From the NCBI RefSeq assembly GCF_004827385.1, contig NZ_SRXN01000026.1, positions 1 through 64,000 on the forward strand: 64,000 bases of DNA. Direction: 5' to 3'. Made by a program: the position numbers and the translations under genes. This stretch comes from Ensifer sp. MPMI2T. Its GTDB lineage: Bacteria > Pseudomonadota > Alphaproteobacteria > Rhizobiales > Rhizobiaceae. This document shows positions 46,033 through 54,660 of the stretch, piece after piece; position 1 is the stretch's first letter; the number at the start of each line of letters is the position of its first letter. The notes below the pieces were generated by a model. The model did no database searches. It saw nothing but the letters and a program-made list of their open reading frames with translations, and was not told the origin of the DNA.

Positions 46033-47037
46033 TCAGCTTTGATAGGTGTCCGTCCGGCCAGGATCCGACCGGATCAGATCTATTTCGTAGATCGTCCGCA
46101 TGACTGTAAGGCGCGCCGTCAGAGTCGTCAGCAGGGCGATGACGACTATGATCGCGAAAATGCCGAGATAGCCGGTATAGCCGATGGCAAATCGGCCAAA
46201 CAGCGCCGTTGCCTGGTCCGATTCGGGGGTGGCGAGCGTCCGCGATTGCCAGAAACTGGCCATAGCGAAGGAAAGCGCGGCCAGAAGACCGCCGGCGCCG
46301 GCCCCTTTCAGGCTGATTCGCAGGAAATGCTTCTGGAACTCGGAGGCGACGAAACTCGCCTCCGCACCGACGAAATGCAGCACTTCGACGATATGACGAT
46401 TGCCCGACAGTGCGCCGCGGGTTGCGAAGACGACGGTGAGCACCATGGCCGAGAAAACCAGAGCGAGGACGCCACTCCCGATCATCGCGGTGGTATTTGC
46501 CATCGCCACCAGACGGTCGACCCAAGTGCGATGATCGTCGAGAAAGGCCTGCGGGATGGTTTCCGTCAGCGCCCTGCGCATGGCGGCGAAATCGGGAGGG
46601 TTGTTCTCGTCGATCGTAACGACGATCAGTCGCGGCACAGGCAGTTCGTCGAGATCGAGACCCTCGCCGAGCCACGGCTCGAGCAGCCGGGCCGTGGCGG
46701 CCCGGTCGACGATCTTCCCGCCGGTGGTGCCGCTGAAGGTCAGCGCCAGGTCGTGCGCATCGGCGAGCGCCTTATCCATGTCGAGGTTGTCGTCGGGCTT
46801 GATCTGGATGGTGATTTCCCGCGAGATTTGGGACTGCCAGCTTTGCGCCGTCGCCCGTACCATGCTGACCCCGCCGAGCGTCAGGCAGGCGAGGAAGGAC
46901 ATGATCGCGATGACGCACATCAGCGCATGGCCGGACACATTGGCCGAAGGCACGATCGGACCGGTCGGGCGCACGCGCATCTCGGCGCGGCGCTGCTGCT
47001 GTTCGGGTTCGTGGCGGGGGACGCTGTTCTCATTCAT
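46033..47037 (-). CDS. ftsX: Cell division protein FtsX
   Basis: FtsX is the membrane subunit of the FtsEX complex, which activates septal peptidoglycan hydrolases. The 334-residue protein has a cytoplasmic N-tail, a first helix near residue 40, a large periplasmic loop (residues ~65-175) and three C-terminal helices, the standard FtsX layout. Its start overlaps the ftsE stop by eight bases. Confidence 0.93.
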   Translation of the reverse strand: MNENSVPRHEPEQQQRRAEMRVRPTGPIVPSANVSGHALMCVIAIMSFLACLTLGGVSMVRATAQSWQSQISREITIQIKPDDNLDMDKALADAHDLALTFSGTTGGKIVDRAATARLLEPWLGEGLDLDELPVPRLIVVTIDENNPPDFAAMRRALTETIPQAFLDDHRTWVDRLVAMANTTAMIGSGVLALVFSAMVLTVVFATRGALSGNRHIVEVLHFVGAEASFVASEFQKHFLRISLKGAGAGGLLAALSFAMASFWQSRTLATPESDQATALFGRFAIGYTGYLGIFAIIVVIALLTTLTARLTVMRTIYEIDLIRSDPGRTDTYQS

Positions 47038-47725
47038 AGATGTCGAGCCGTCCCTGTGACAGGATCATGCGCCGGGCCTCTACCTGGTCCATCAAGGATA
47101 GGTCGTGGGTGGCGATCACGACCGCCGTTCCAAGCCGATTGAGCTCGAGGAAGAGGTTCAATAGCCGGCGCGCCATCGGCGGGTCGACGTTGCCTGTCGG
47201 CTCGTCCGCGAGCAGGATCTCCGGCCGATCGATCAAGGCCCTGGCGATCGCCGCACGTTGTTTTTCCCCACCCGAGAGCACCGGCGGCAGCACGTTGATA
47301 CGCTCGCCAAGGCCGACCCATTTGAGAAGTTCAAGCACATCCGCGCGGTAGCTTGCTTCCTCCTTGCCGCGTACTCGGAGCGGCAGGGCGACGTTCTCAT
47401 AGGTCGTCAGGTGGTCAAGCAGGCGGAAGTCCTGAAAGACGATGCCGACGCGCCGGCGCAGCATCGGGAATTCGTCCCTCGGGATGGAAGAGATATTGCG
47501 GTCGAACATGCGGATCAACCCGCGCGTCGGCTGCAGCGACAAGAAGAGCAGCCGCAGCAAGGTCGTCTTGCCGGCGCCCGAAGGTCCGGTGAGAAACTGA
47601 AACGACCGGCGTGGGATGTCGAATGTCAGGTCCCGGAGGATTTCCGGTCCCATGCCATAGCGCAGTCCGACGTTCTCAAAGTGAATCAATGGGCCAGCCC
47701 AGTTTCTCGTCACGACCTTCGACAT
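47030..47725 (-). CDS. ftsE: Cell division ATP-binding protein FtsE
   Basis: FtsE is the ATPase of the FtsEX division complex. It has Walker A GPSGAGKTT, Q-loop FQDFRLLDHLT, signature LSGGEKQRAAIARAL and Walker B ILLADEPTGNVD. The start is uncertain: ATG 47725 gives 231 residues, while a TTG at 47689 gives 219 residues starting at IHFENVGLRYG, closer to most FtsE proteins. A perfect TTAA-N7-TTAA CtrA-type motif lies about 75-125 bases upstream, consistent with cell-cycle control. Confidence 0.93.
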   Translation of the reverse strand: MSKVVTRNWAGPLIHFENVGLRYGMGPEILRDLTFDIPRRSFQFLTGPSGAGKTTLLRLLFLSLQPTRGLIRMFDRNISSIPRDEFPMLRRRVGIVFQDFRLLDHLTTYENVALPLRVRGKEEASYRADVLELLKWVGLGERINVLPPVLSGGEKQRAAIARALIDRPEILLADEPTGNVDPPMARRLLNLFLELNRLGTAVVIATHDLSLMDQVEARRMILSQGRLDIYE

Positions 47726-47798
47726 CCGCCGCCAAGCCGATCGTCCGCGCAGAGGACAGCAAGTCCGCCGGGGGTACAATCCGTGTGCGGCACGGTGG

Positions 47799-47813
47799 TT
47801 AAGCGGCGGTTAA
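47799..47813. promoter_or_regulatory. Candidate CtrA-binding site upstream of ftsE
   Basis: TTAA-GCGGCGG-TTAA fits the alphaproteobacterial CtrA full-site consensus TTAA-N7-TTAA exactly. A half-site TTAACCAT lies at 47858-47865. Both are in the 306-base gap between ftsE and the divergent gene at 48032, so either could be the target. Nothing else is supported in this gap. Confidence 0.6.
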
Positions 47814-48031
47814 CTTTCCATGAAAAGGCGTCGCTTTCACGGCTTCTTTCCGAAACATTAACCATTTCGGTTTACGTGTCGTCAGGATTTGATGCAATGC
47901 CCTGTTTCTTGCACAGGCCGGTTACAGGCATTGCCCGCAAGCTCCGCTCAAGGCTGCCGCCGGCCGCGCTGCCGATTTGCGCACGCACGATACTCCGGGA
48001 GGAGCGACGGAGCGATCCCGAGGTGGAACCC

Positions 48032-48667
48032 ATGCAGGCATTTCGCTCAAGAACCGCCGCACGCGTCGATCTGCTTCCCCCGGAACGGGAGCCGCGTCCA
48101 AGTGGCGGCAAGGCCAGAAACCTCGACTATGTCGACGCGGAATTCGAGACCATCGCCACCACCGTAAGGCCCAGCCCTTATCCGGTCTTCAACGACAACC
48201 GGCGAGCTGCTCGCCGTAGGCGCGCCGGAATGCAAGCCCGGCAGGTTCTGACGGTCGTCGAGACGAGATTGCGCGGGATGCCGCCCCGTCAATTCGCCGG
48301 GCTGGTCAGCGGGCTGGGTCTGGGGGTGTTCCTTCTGATCGCAGGCCTTTTCAGCGGAGGCCGGGCGGATACCCACCCCCTGTCGATCGCAGGCGTCACG
48401 ACTTCCTTCGACTATGCTGGCGGCATGCAGGTGCTTTCGGTCTACGGAAGCATCGACAACCGCTCCGGTACCGAGCAGCGTCTGCCGCTTGTTGTGGTCG
48501 ACGTTAGGAGCAACGGACGCAAGGTGACGGCAACGCGTTTGATGCCCGACGGCGCGTCGATCGCACCCGGCGAGAGCCGCCATTTCGCTGCCCGCCTTCC
48601 TTACGCGGGCGGAAAAATGCCGGATGTGACGGTTTCTTTCGCCGAAAACAGTGTTTCTCGGCTCTGA
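48032..48667 (+). CDS. DUF3426-like membrane-anchored protein
   Basis: The 211-residue protein starts with a basic, Pro/Arg-rich cytoplasmic part (residues 1-90). A single membrane helix follows near 96-112 (FAGLVSGLGLGVFLLIAGLFSG), then a beta-type external domain (VTTSFDYAGGMQVLSVYGSIDNRSG, PGESRHFAARLPYAGGKMPDVTVSF), resembling the C-terminal domain of MJ0042/DUF3426 proteins. The N-terminal zinc ribbon of such proteins is not visible from this start. GAGGTGGAA precedes ATG 48032. Its function is unknown. It is divergent from ftsE and lies 68 bases before hpt. Confidence 0.75.
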   Translation: MQAFRSRTAARVDLLPPEREPRPSGGKARNLDYVDAEFETIATTVRPSPYPVFNDNRRAARRRRAGMQARQVLTVVETRLRGMPPRQFAGLVSGLGLGVFLLIAGLFSGGRADTHPLSIAGVTTSFDYAGGMQVLSVYGSIDNRSGTEQRLPLVVVDVRSNGRKVTATRLMPDGASIAPGESRHFAARLPYAGGKMPDVTVSFAENSVSRL

Positions 48668-48735
48668 TTGTGCTAAGCGGCGCTTGAAAGGAAGGCGCTC
48701 CTTGTCTTCCGCCATGAAGTGCTGGAGAGCCCCGC

Positions 48736-49281
48736 ATGCCCGTCGTCCGCGGCAAGAACATCGAAGTCCTTTACAGCGCCGAGACGATCGCTGCCCGCAA
48801 TCACGAATTGGCCGAAGCGATCGTTCGCGGCCCGCACAAGGATCTGCTGGTCATTTCGATATTGAAGGGCTCGTTCATCTTCGCGGCCGATCTCATCCGC
48901 GCCATGCATGACGCCGGACTCGCGCCGGAGGTCGAGTTCATCACGCTGTCGAGCTACGGCACGGGAACCGAATCCAAGGGCGTGAAGATCACCAAGGATA
49001 TCGACAGCGACGTGCATGATCGCGATGTCTTGTTGATCGACGACATTCTCGAATCTGGGGGGACATTGCGTTTCGCCAAGGACCTCCTTCTGGAGCGCGG
49101 CGCACGCAATGTCACGATCGCCGTTCTCTTGGACAAGCGCATGAAGCGTCGGGTCAATCTGGAGGCCGATTACGTCGGCTTCGAGTGCCCGGACCATTTC
49201 GTCGTCGGCTACGGCATGGACGTCGCCTATGCCTTCCGCGAACTGCCATTCGTCGGCGTCGTCACGGGCGACGCTGAGTGA
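48736..49281 (+). CDS. hpt: Hypoxanthine phosphoribosyltransferase
   Basis: This purine salvage enzyme makes IMP (and GMP) from the free base and PRPP. The 181-residue type I PRTase has SILKGSFIFAADLIRAM, the metal/PRPP motif VLLIDDILESGGTL (residues ~96-109), KRMKRRVNLEADYVGFECPD and FVVGYGMD. The length is typical. It is followed by a RIME repeat. Confidence 0.95.
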   Translation: MPVVRGKNIEVLYSAETIAARNHELAEAIVRGPHKDLLVISILKGSFIFAADLIRAMHDAGLAPEVEFITLSSYGTGTESKGVKITKDIDSDVHDRDVLLIDDILESGGTLRFAKDLLLERGARNVTIAVLLDKRMKRRVNLEADYVGFECPDHFVVGYGMDVAYAFRELPFVGVVTGDAE

Positions 49282-49283
49282 TT

Positions 49284-49382
49284 CCTACAGCGTTGCGCGT
49301 CTAGTTAGGCGCGCGCACAGGTCGCCGCAGTCCTTTAAATATTGCATGAATTTGTCCTTGGATCGGGGTCGGTCCAAGCCAA
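49284..49382 (+). repeat. RIME-like intergenic repeat, copy 7 (diverged)
   Basis: CCTACAGCGTTGCGCGTC..GCGCGCACAGGTCGCCGCAG, then AAATATTGCATGAATTTGTCCTTGGATCGGGGTCGGTCCAAG. It lies downstream of hpt. The remaining 49383-49613 shows no supported gene. Confidence 0.75.
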
Positions 49383-49613
49383 GATGCGCCGCCTTTTCTG
49401 AAAATCGACGCTGCGGCGTTTACCGAAAGCAAACGAAAAGCTGGTTGTTTGGAGGGGCGTCACGGCTTCGGCCATGCCGAAACGTGGCGTCGGCATATGC
49501 GCGAAATCGGCAGCGGTTTCACAAGGCATGATGCTCGAGTTCAACGAGATGAGCGTCCTTTGTAAGTCCAAGGGATGCATGGCGCTCTATGGGAGCGAAT
49601 ACGGGAGGCCATG

Positions 49614-49973
49614 ATGGCGAGAATCCTGATTACCGAGGATGAGGATGCCTTGCGCTCATTTGTGGCGCGCGCATTGCGACTCGATGGACATGAAACTGTT
49701 GAGGCGGGCGATGGGGCCGACGGGCTCGCCTGCCTGCAGAGCCAGGCCTTTGATCTGCTTTTATCCGACATCCGGATGCCGGTGATGGACGGCATCGAAT
49801 TGGCGCATCAGGCCTCTGCCGCGTTTCCCGCACTCAAGATCCTGCTGATGACCGGCTATGCGGAACAGCGCGAACGCGCGGACGATCTCTCGGGCAAGGT
49901 TGTGGATGTCATTTCCAAGCCGTTTTCGCTGCCCGATATTCGCAAGGCGGTCGCCTTGGCGCTCGTCGCCTGA
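49614..49973 (+). CDS. cpdR1: Single-domain response regulator CpdR
   Basis: CpdR is a receiver-only protein that, unphosphorylated, recruits ClpXP to the pole to degrade CtrA and other cell-cycle proteins. It is phosphorylated through CckA-ChpT. The 119-residue protein has the acidic pair EDED (residues 8-11), phospho-acceptor Asp in LLLSDIRMPVMDG (about 51), Thr in LLMTGYAE and Lys in ISKPFSLPDIR. ATG 49614 has GGGAGG five bases upstream, better than ATG 49611 or the frame start at 49575. Sinorhizobium has more than one CpdR; this looks like CpdR1. Confidence 0.9.
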   Translation: MARILITEDEDALRSFVARALRLDGHETVEAGDGADGLACLQSQAFDLLLSDIRMPVMDGIELAHQASAAFPALKILLMTGYAEQRERADDLSGKVVDVISKPFSLPDIRKAVALALVA

Positions 49974-50078
49974 CAGCCATTCCGATTTCCGGCCTTCGCC
50001 GCTTTGCCGGCGACGGCCCGTTATCGCGCCGGCGTCCTTCTACGCGTACACTCGTAGCTGGAAGGAATTATCCAGTGG

Positions 50079-52712
50079 TCAACGCATATCGAGTAGGCGT
50101 TCGAGATATTGCCGCTCGACTTCCGGAGACAGGCTGTCACCGAGCTTGCGGCGGATCGCGTCGAGGATTTCGCGGGCGCGCTGGGTATCGATTTCGTCCG
50201 GAACCTTGACCTGGTCGCCGAAGTCGGGGCCAATGTTCTGCTGACGACGGCCGAGCGGGTCACGTCCATTCTGGCCGTATTGCGGAATGCCCTGTCCGGG
50301 ACCCTGCTGCCCTTGGGCCTGCATCTGGTTCATCATGTCCTGTGCGCCTTCGCGCAAGGCCTGCAGCGCCCGGCCCTGGCTGCCGACGGCCTGTTCGCCC
50401 TGGCCCTCGCCGAGAGCGTCGGCCGCTCCCTTCATCTCGCGCTGTGCTTGGCCGAAGCCCTTGCCGGGCTTGACGCCAAGCTGCTCGAGGCCCTTCTGCA
50501 GTTCTCCGAGCTGCTTGCCAAGCCCTTCCTGCTGCTGCCTCAGTTGCTTCAAGGCTTCCTTCAACTGTTCGGCGGTCATGTCGTCGAGCGGGTTGGGTTG
50601 GCCGTTGGGATCGTTTCGCTGCCCAGGATCCTGCGGCATGTCCTGACCGAAAAGTTCGTTGTCTTCGCCCTGTAGCGGGTCGCCACGTTGCATGCGATCG
50701 CGCAGCGCCTGGTCAAGTTTGAACGTCTCGTCCATCAACTGTTGCTGCTGCTGCATCAACTGGCCGAGCTTGTCCATCTGCTGGCGCATGGCGTTGTTCT
50801 GCTCGCCCATTTGCTGCATGCGCCCAGCCTGCAGGTTGTTCATCATTCTCTGCAGTTCAGATAGGAGTTGGCGCGCCTCGTCGCGCGAGCCGGATCGGGC
50901 CAGGTTTTCGATCTGGTCCATCATCTTTTGCAGGTCCTGCTGGCGCAGCACGTTGTTCTGGTCGGGGTTGACCGCCATGCGCGGATTTTTCGCGGCTTGC
51001 TCTGCAAGTTGCTGCATGTATTCCTGCATCGCCTGGCGCAATTCCTGCATCAGCTTGGCGATTTCCTCGTCGGACGCGTTGCGGTCCAGTGCATCGGAAA
51101 GCTTCTGCTGAGCGTCCCGCAGCCGCCGCTCAGCGAGCGACAGGTCTCCGTCCTCGATGCCGAGGGCGATCTCCCAGAGATGATCAGCCGCGTCCCTGAG
51201 CATGTCGTCGTTGCGTGCGAGCGCCATGCGCGTGCGTGCCGACTGGATCAGCAGGAAATGCGTAAGGTTGGGGATCGTCTCCTCCGCATAGAGCATCAGT
51301 GCGTCATTGAGATCGATCGCGCGTGGAAGGTCATTGACGTTGAGCGCGAAGACCTGCCGTTGCTCGGCCACGGCGGCAGCGAGCGGTTCGAAGAACTGGC
51401 GGGCCGGAAGGATCATGTCCTGCGGCACGCTTCGGCCTTCCTGGCCGGCGGCGTCGCGGGCGACCAGGGTGATGCGCACACGCTTTCCGGCGAGCGGATG
51501 CTCGCTGAGGTTCCGGCTCGTGGTCCCCTTGGCCTCACGGGCATTGCGCCGCGGCAGGTCAAGGCGGTATTCGGGTGGAGCGTAGAGCGACCGGGCGCCG
51601 GCAGGCGGCTCGTCCAATGGCTTGATCTCAGCCCAGGCCTGCGAGATGCCGTAGTCATCATGCGCAAGGAAGCTCATTTCGAGCGACGCATTTGCGGTCG
51701 GCCGCGGTGCGCCATCGAAAGCAATGTCGGGAACGCTGTCCGGCGTGATCTTGAAGTTCCAGCTTTGCCCGCCGACCGAAAGCGTTCCGTCCTTGGTTAT
51801 TTTGTAGAGATGGTTGCGGACGCCGTTTCGCGGCGCCTGCACGGTTTCCTGCGGCTCCGTCTTTGGCTCGGATTTCGCTTTGTCAGCGGAAGCCGGAATG
51901 ACAATCGGTCCCGTTCCACCGGACCCGGCATAGCTCACGCGTGCCTCCGGGCCGGCACCGGTTATCCTGATAGTCAAATCGCTGAACTGCGGCACGGTGA
52001 TGAGGGCGCTTTCCTCAGCCGGGGCCTGCTCTTGAGCGGAGGCCGTATCCTGCCGGCCGGTCAGGAAGATCGGCGCACGGCCGGTATAGGCCGGCGGCGT
52101 CACCCAAGCGTCGATGCGGATGTCCGCCGCGACAACCTGTTGCTGGGGCAGCCGGAAAGCGTCGGTTACCAGCCCCGCGCGGTTCGAATAGGAATAGGCA
52201 AATGCAATGCAGGCAAGCAGCACCGGGACCGCCCTGAGTGCCCAGGGGTCATGCCGCGCGATGTCGGGGCGCGGAAGGCCGGTGTCCAATGCTCGGACCA
52301 TTCTGGCCATGCGCGCCTGGTGCTCCCGCCATAGCGCCGCCCCAAATGCTCCCTCCGTTGCCGGCGTGTCGTCCTGGACGCGTATCGCCTGATGCGGCAA
52401 GTCGTTGCGTTCTTCGAGCATCCGGTCGGCATCGGTGTTTTCCGGCCAGCGGATGCGGGTCAGCGGCAGGAGCGAGAAGAACAGTCCTGCGAGGAAGGCG
52501 AGAAGGATTGCGGCATGCAGCCACCACGGCGCAACGCGGAAGAGGCCAAGCCAGCCTGCGGAGAGGAACAGGAGAACGATTGACGCAGGCATCAGCGCGC
52601 GGGGCAGAATCTGCTCCGCGAAAAGAACCAAGCGGGCGAAAAACCTCTTGGTTGCCAGCATCCTGGCAAAGGGCTTCGGTTGTGGCGTTTCATCCCGCCG
52701 GAATTGCGTCAT
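50079..52712 (-). CDS. TIGR02302-family large membrane protein (DUF4175)
   Basis: This 877-residue alphaproteobacterial protein has two N-terminal helices (residues ~38-85) and a third near 155-172. A beta-rich region covers about 190-450 (IRIDAWVTPPAYTGRAPIFLTG, MSFLAHDDYGISQAWAEIKPLDEPPAG), and a C-terminal third (about 530-830) is dominated by Gln/Met/Leu-rich coiled coil. No enzyme motif is visible. The function is unknown; the layout suggests an envelope scaffold. It is downstream of lysA on the same strand, behind a RIME repeat. Confidence 0.9.
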   Translation of the reverse strand: MTQFRRDETPQPKPFARMLATKRFFARLVLFAEQILPRALMPASIVLLFLSAGWLGLFRVAPWWLHAAILLAFLAGLFFSLLPLTRIRWPENTDADRMLEERNDLPHQAIRVQDDTPATEGAFGAALWREHQARMARMVRALDTGLPRPDIARHDPWALRAVPVLLACIAFAYSYSNRAGLVTDAFRLPQQQVVAADIRIDAWVTPPAYTGRAPIFLTGRQDTASAQEQAPAEESALITVPQFSDLTIRITGAGPEARVSYAGSGGTGPIVIPASADKAKSEPKTEPQETVQAPRNGVRNHLYKITKDGTLSVGGQSWNFKITPDSVPDIAFDGAPRPTANASLEMSFLAHDDYGISQAWAEIKPLDEPPAGARSLYAPPEYRLDLPRRNAREAKGTTSRNLSEHPLAGKRVRITLVARDAAGQEGRSVPQDMILPARQFFEPLAAAVAEQRQVFALNVNDLPRAIDLNDALMLYAEETIPNLTHFLLIQSARTRMALARNDDMLRDAADHLWEIALGIEDGDLSLAERRLRDAQQKLSDALDRNASDEEIAKLMQELRQAMQEYMQQLAEQAAKNPRMAVNPDQNNVLRQQDLQKMMDQIENLARSGSRDEARQLLSELQRMMNNLQAGRMQQMGEQNNAMRQQMDKLGQLMQQQQQLMDETFKLDQALRDRMQRGDPLQGEDNELFGQDMPQDPGQRNDPNGQPNPLDDMTAEQLKEALKQLRQQQEGLGKQLGELQKGLEQLGVKPGKGFGQAQREMKGAADALGEGQGEQAVGSQGRALQALREGAQDMMNQMQAQGQQGPGQGIPQYGQNGRDPLGRRQQNIGPDFGDQVKVPDEIDTQRAREILDAIRRKLGDSLSPEVERQYLERLLDMR

Positions 52713-52749
52713 CCGCCCAAGTTCCCTTTCGGTCGCTCATGGTCGTTCT

Positions 52750-52850
52750 TCTGCATGTATGCTTAAATCCTGGCCGATCAAGGATAAAACATGCAGCAAT
52801 TCAAAGTGCTACAGCGTCTTTGCGTGTCTGAATAGACGCACGGCGCGTAG
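52750..52850 (-). repeat. RIME-like intergenic repeat, copy 8
   Basis: Inverted copy: CTGCATGTATGCTTAAATCCTGGCCGATCAAGGATAAAACATGCAG, then AATTCAAAGTGCTACAGCGTCTTTGCGTGTC..GACGCACGGCGCG. It lies between lysA and the TIGR02302 gene. Confidence 0.85.
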
Positions 52851-52961
52851 TAATCCTCGCACCGCAGGATAACACCGTTTGTGGCGAAGACGAGGGCGAC
52901 AACAAATCGTGATCGCCCCACGGCCTTGCAGTGTCCCGGCCAGAGACCGAACGAGAGCGGA

Positions 52962-54230
52962 TCAGTCGATCCAGTCCGGCACCGAGTCGAGGCCGATCAG
53001 GCTTTCATAATCCTTACGCGGGCGCACGACATGGAAGCGGTCGCCCTTGACGAGCACTTCCGGCACGAGCAGGCGGCTGTTGTAGGTACCCGACTGCACC
53101 GCGCCGTAAGCACCGGCCGAGCCGATCGCGAACAGATCGCCCGGTTTCGGCATTGCCATCTCGCGATCGAGCGCCAGGTAGTCGCCGGTTTCGCAAACAG
53201 GGCCAACCACGTCGGCCTTGATGCGCGGCGCATTGGCAGCGGAAATCTTCACCGGCCGGATTTCGTGATAGGCCTCGTAGAGGGTCGGGCGGATCAGGTC
53301 GTTCATCGCACCGTCGACGATGACGAAGGTCTTGTCGCCGCCATCCTTCACGTAGATCACTTCGGTGACGAGAATGCCGGCGTTGCCGACAATCAGTCGG
53401 CCGGGTTCGGTGACGATGCGGCAGTTAAGGCCCTTGAGTTGGTTCTTGACGATGTCGGCATAGGCATCGGGCAATGGCGGTGGATTGTTGTCATCCTTGT
53501 AGGGAATGCCGAGACCTCCGCCGATATCGACGTGGTCGATCACATGGCCATCGGACCTGAGCGTATCGACGAGTTCGCGAAGCAGCTTGAAGGCATCGTC
53601 GAACGGCTGCAACTCGGTAATCTGGCTGCCGATATGCATGTCGATGCCGGTGACCTTGATGCCAGGCAGGGTGGCAGCATGGGCATAGACGCTACGCGCC
53701 CGTTCCCAGGAAATGCCGAACTTGTTCTCCTTCTTGCCGGTCGAAATCTTCGCATGCGTGCGGGCATCAACGTCCGGATTGATGCGGAAGGAGACATGCG
53801 CCTGCTTGCCGGCCCTTAGTGCCCGCTGGTTCAGGACCTCGAGCTCCGGTTCGGACTCGACGTTGAAGCAATAGATGCCCGCCTCGATCGCGAAATCCAT
53901 CTCGCGCGCGGTCTTGCCGACGCCGGAAAACATGATCCGGTCCGCCGGCACGCCGGCAGCAAGCGCGCGACGGAGTTCGCCTTCGGAAACCACATCGACC
54001 CCCGCGCCAAGCCGCGCCAGCGTCTTCAGCACGGCCTGGTTTGAGTTGGCCTTCATCGCGTAGCAGACCAGGGCGTCAACATCGGCAAAGGCTTGCGCGA
54101 AGACCCGGTAGTGGCGTTCCAGCGTCGCGGTGGAATAGCAGTAGAAGGGTGTTCCGACGGCTCTTGCGATGTCCGTTACGGGGACGTCTTCGGCGTAGAG
54201 AATTCCGTCACGGTATTGGAAGTGGTTCAC
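52962..54230 (-). CDS. lysA: Diaminopimelate decarboxylase
   Basis: LysA makes L-lysine from meso-diaminopimelate using PLP. The 422-residue protein of the ornithine/DAP decarboxylase group III fold has the PLP lysine in CYAMKANSN (about residue 59), HIGSQI, the glycine-rich GGGLGIPY, EPGRLIVGNAG and the C-terminal CETGDYLALDR with the partner-subunit cysteine. It follows lptM by 14 bases, so both are probably on one transcript. Confidence 0.96.
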   Translation of the reverse strand: MNHFQYRDGILYAEDVPVTDIARAVGTPFYCYSTATLERHYRVFAQAFADVDALVCYAMKANSNQAVLKTLARLGAGVDVVSEGELRRALAAGVPADRIMFSGVGKTAREMDFAIEAGIYCFNVESEPELEVLNQRALRAGKQAHVSFRINPDVDARTHAKISTGKKENKFGISWERARSVYAHAATLPGIKVTGIDMHIGSQITELQPFDDAFKLLRELVDTLRSDGHVIDHVDIGGGLGIPYKDDNNPPPLPDAYADIVKNQLKGLNCRIVTEPGRLIVGNAGILVTEVIYVKDGGDKTFVIVDGAMNDLIRPTLYEAYHEIRPVKISAANAPRIKADVVGPVCETGDYLALDREMAMPKPGDLFAIGSAGAYGAVQSGTYNSRLLVPEVLVKGDRFHVVRPRKDYESLIGLDSVPDWID

Positions 54231-54244
54231 GAGATTCGCTCAGT

Positions 54245-54442
54245 TCAGAGGAGGGGATCAAGCAGGAAGGGCCGGTCCTCTACCGTATCCTTCTCTTCGA
54301 CGGTTCCCGCCGGCGCTTTTGTGTTGAGCGTCGTGGCGCCCGGTCGGTCGAGATCGCCCTTACGCCCACAACCGATGAGAACCAGCCCGGGTATAGCGAG
54401 CACAAGCGCAAGCCGGGCTGCCTTCGTCAATGTCATCGTCAT
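54245..54442 (-). CDS. lptM: LptM-like small lipoprotein
   Basis: This 65-residue lipoprotein has signal and lipobox LVLIGC (Cys near residue 25), immediately followed by GRKGDL, the hallmark of YifL/LptM. LptM helps the outer-membrane LPS translocon LptDE mature its disulfides. The tail is short and disordered. lptM next to lysA is a widely kept arrangement. Confidence 0.85.
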   Translation of the reverse strand: MTMTLTKAARLALVLAIPGLVLIGCGRKGDLDRPGATTLNTKAPAGTVEEKDTVEDRPFLLDPLL

Positions 54443-54473
54443 TTTCCTTTGCCGGAACGGGAGCCGAGTGAGT

Positions 54474-54502
54474 TGGAGCGGGCGGGTTTCCCGTTCCGCT
54501 CC
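54474..54502. repeat. GGAGCGG...CCGCTCC palindrome
   Basis: GGAGCGGGCGGGTTTCCCGTTCCGCTCC forms a near-perfect hairpin upstream of lptM. It resembles the second half of the repeat at 29503-29617. Confidence 0.5.
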
Positions 54503-54554
54503 GGTGCGATGTCTTATCGATTTTTCAGGGCCTTGTGCACCCTCTTTCTGCGTT

Positions 54555-54660
54555 GCCTAAAGCGCATCGCATTCAGTGAGAGTCAGGCGATGCGCTTTAG
54601 GTCGTTGCTTGCATGCGTGTCGTTGTCACGAAACCGCTGCACACTTTCGGGCGACATGCA
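54555..54660. repeat. TGCATGTCGCCCGAAAGTG-type palindromic repeat, copy 2
   Basis: Inverse orientation to copy 1 at 33436. CCTAAAGCGCATCGC (54556-54570) pairs perfectly with 54587-54601, then GCACACTTTCGGGCGACATGCA runs up to the argH stop codon at 54661. Confidence 0.8.
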
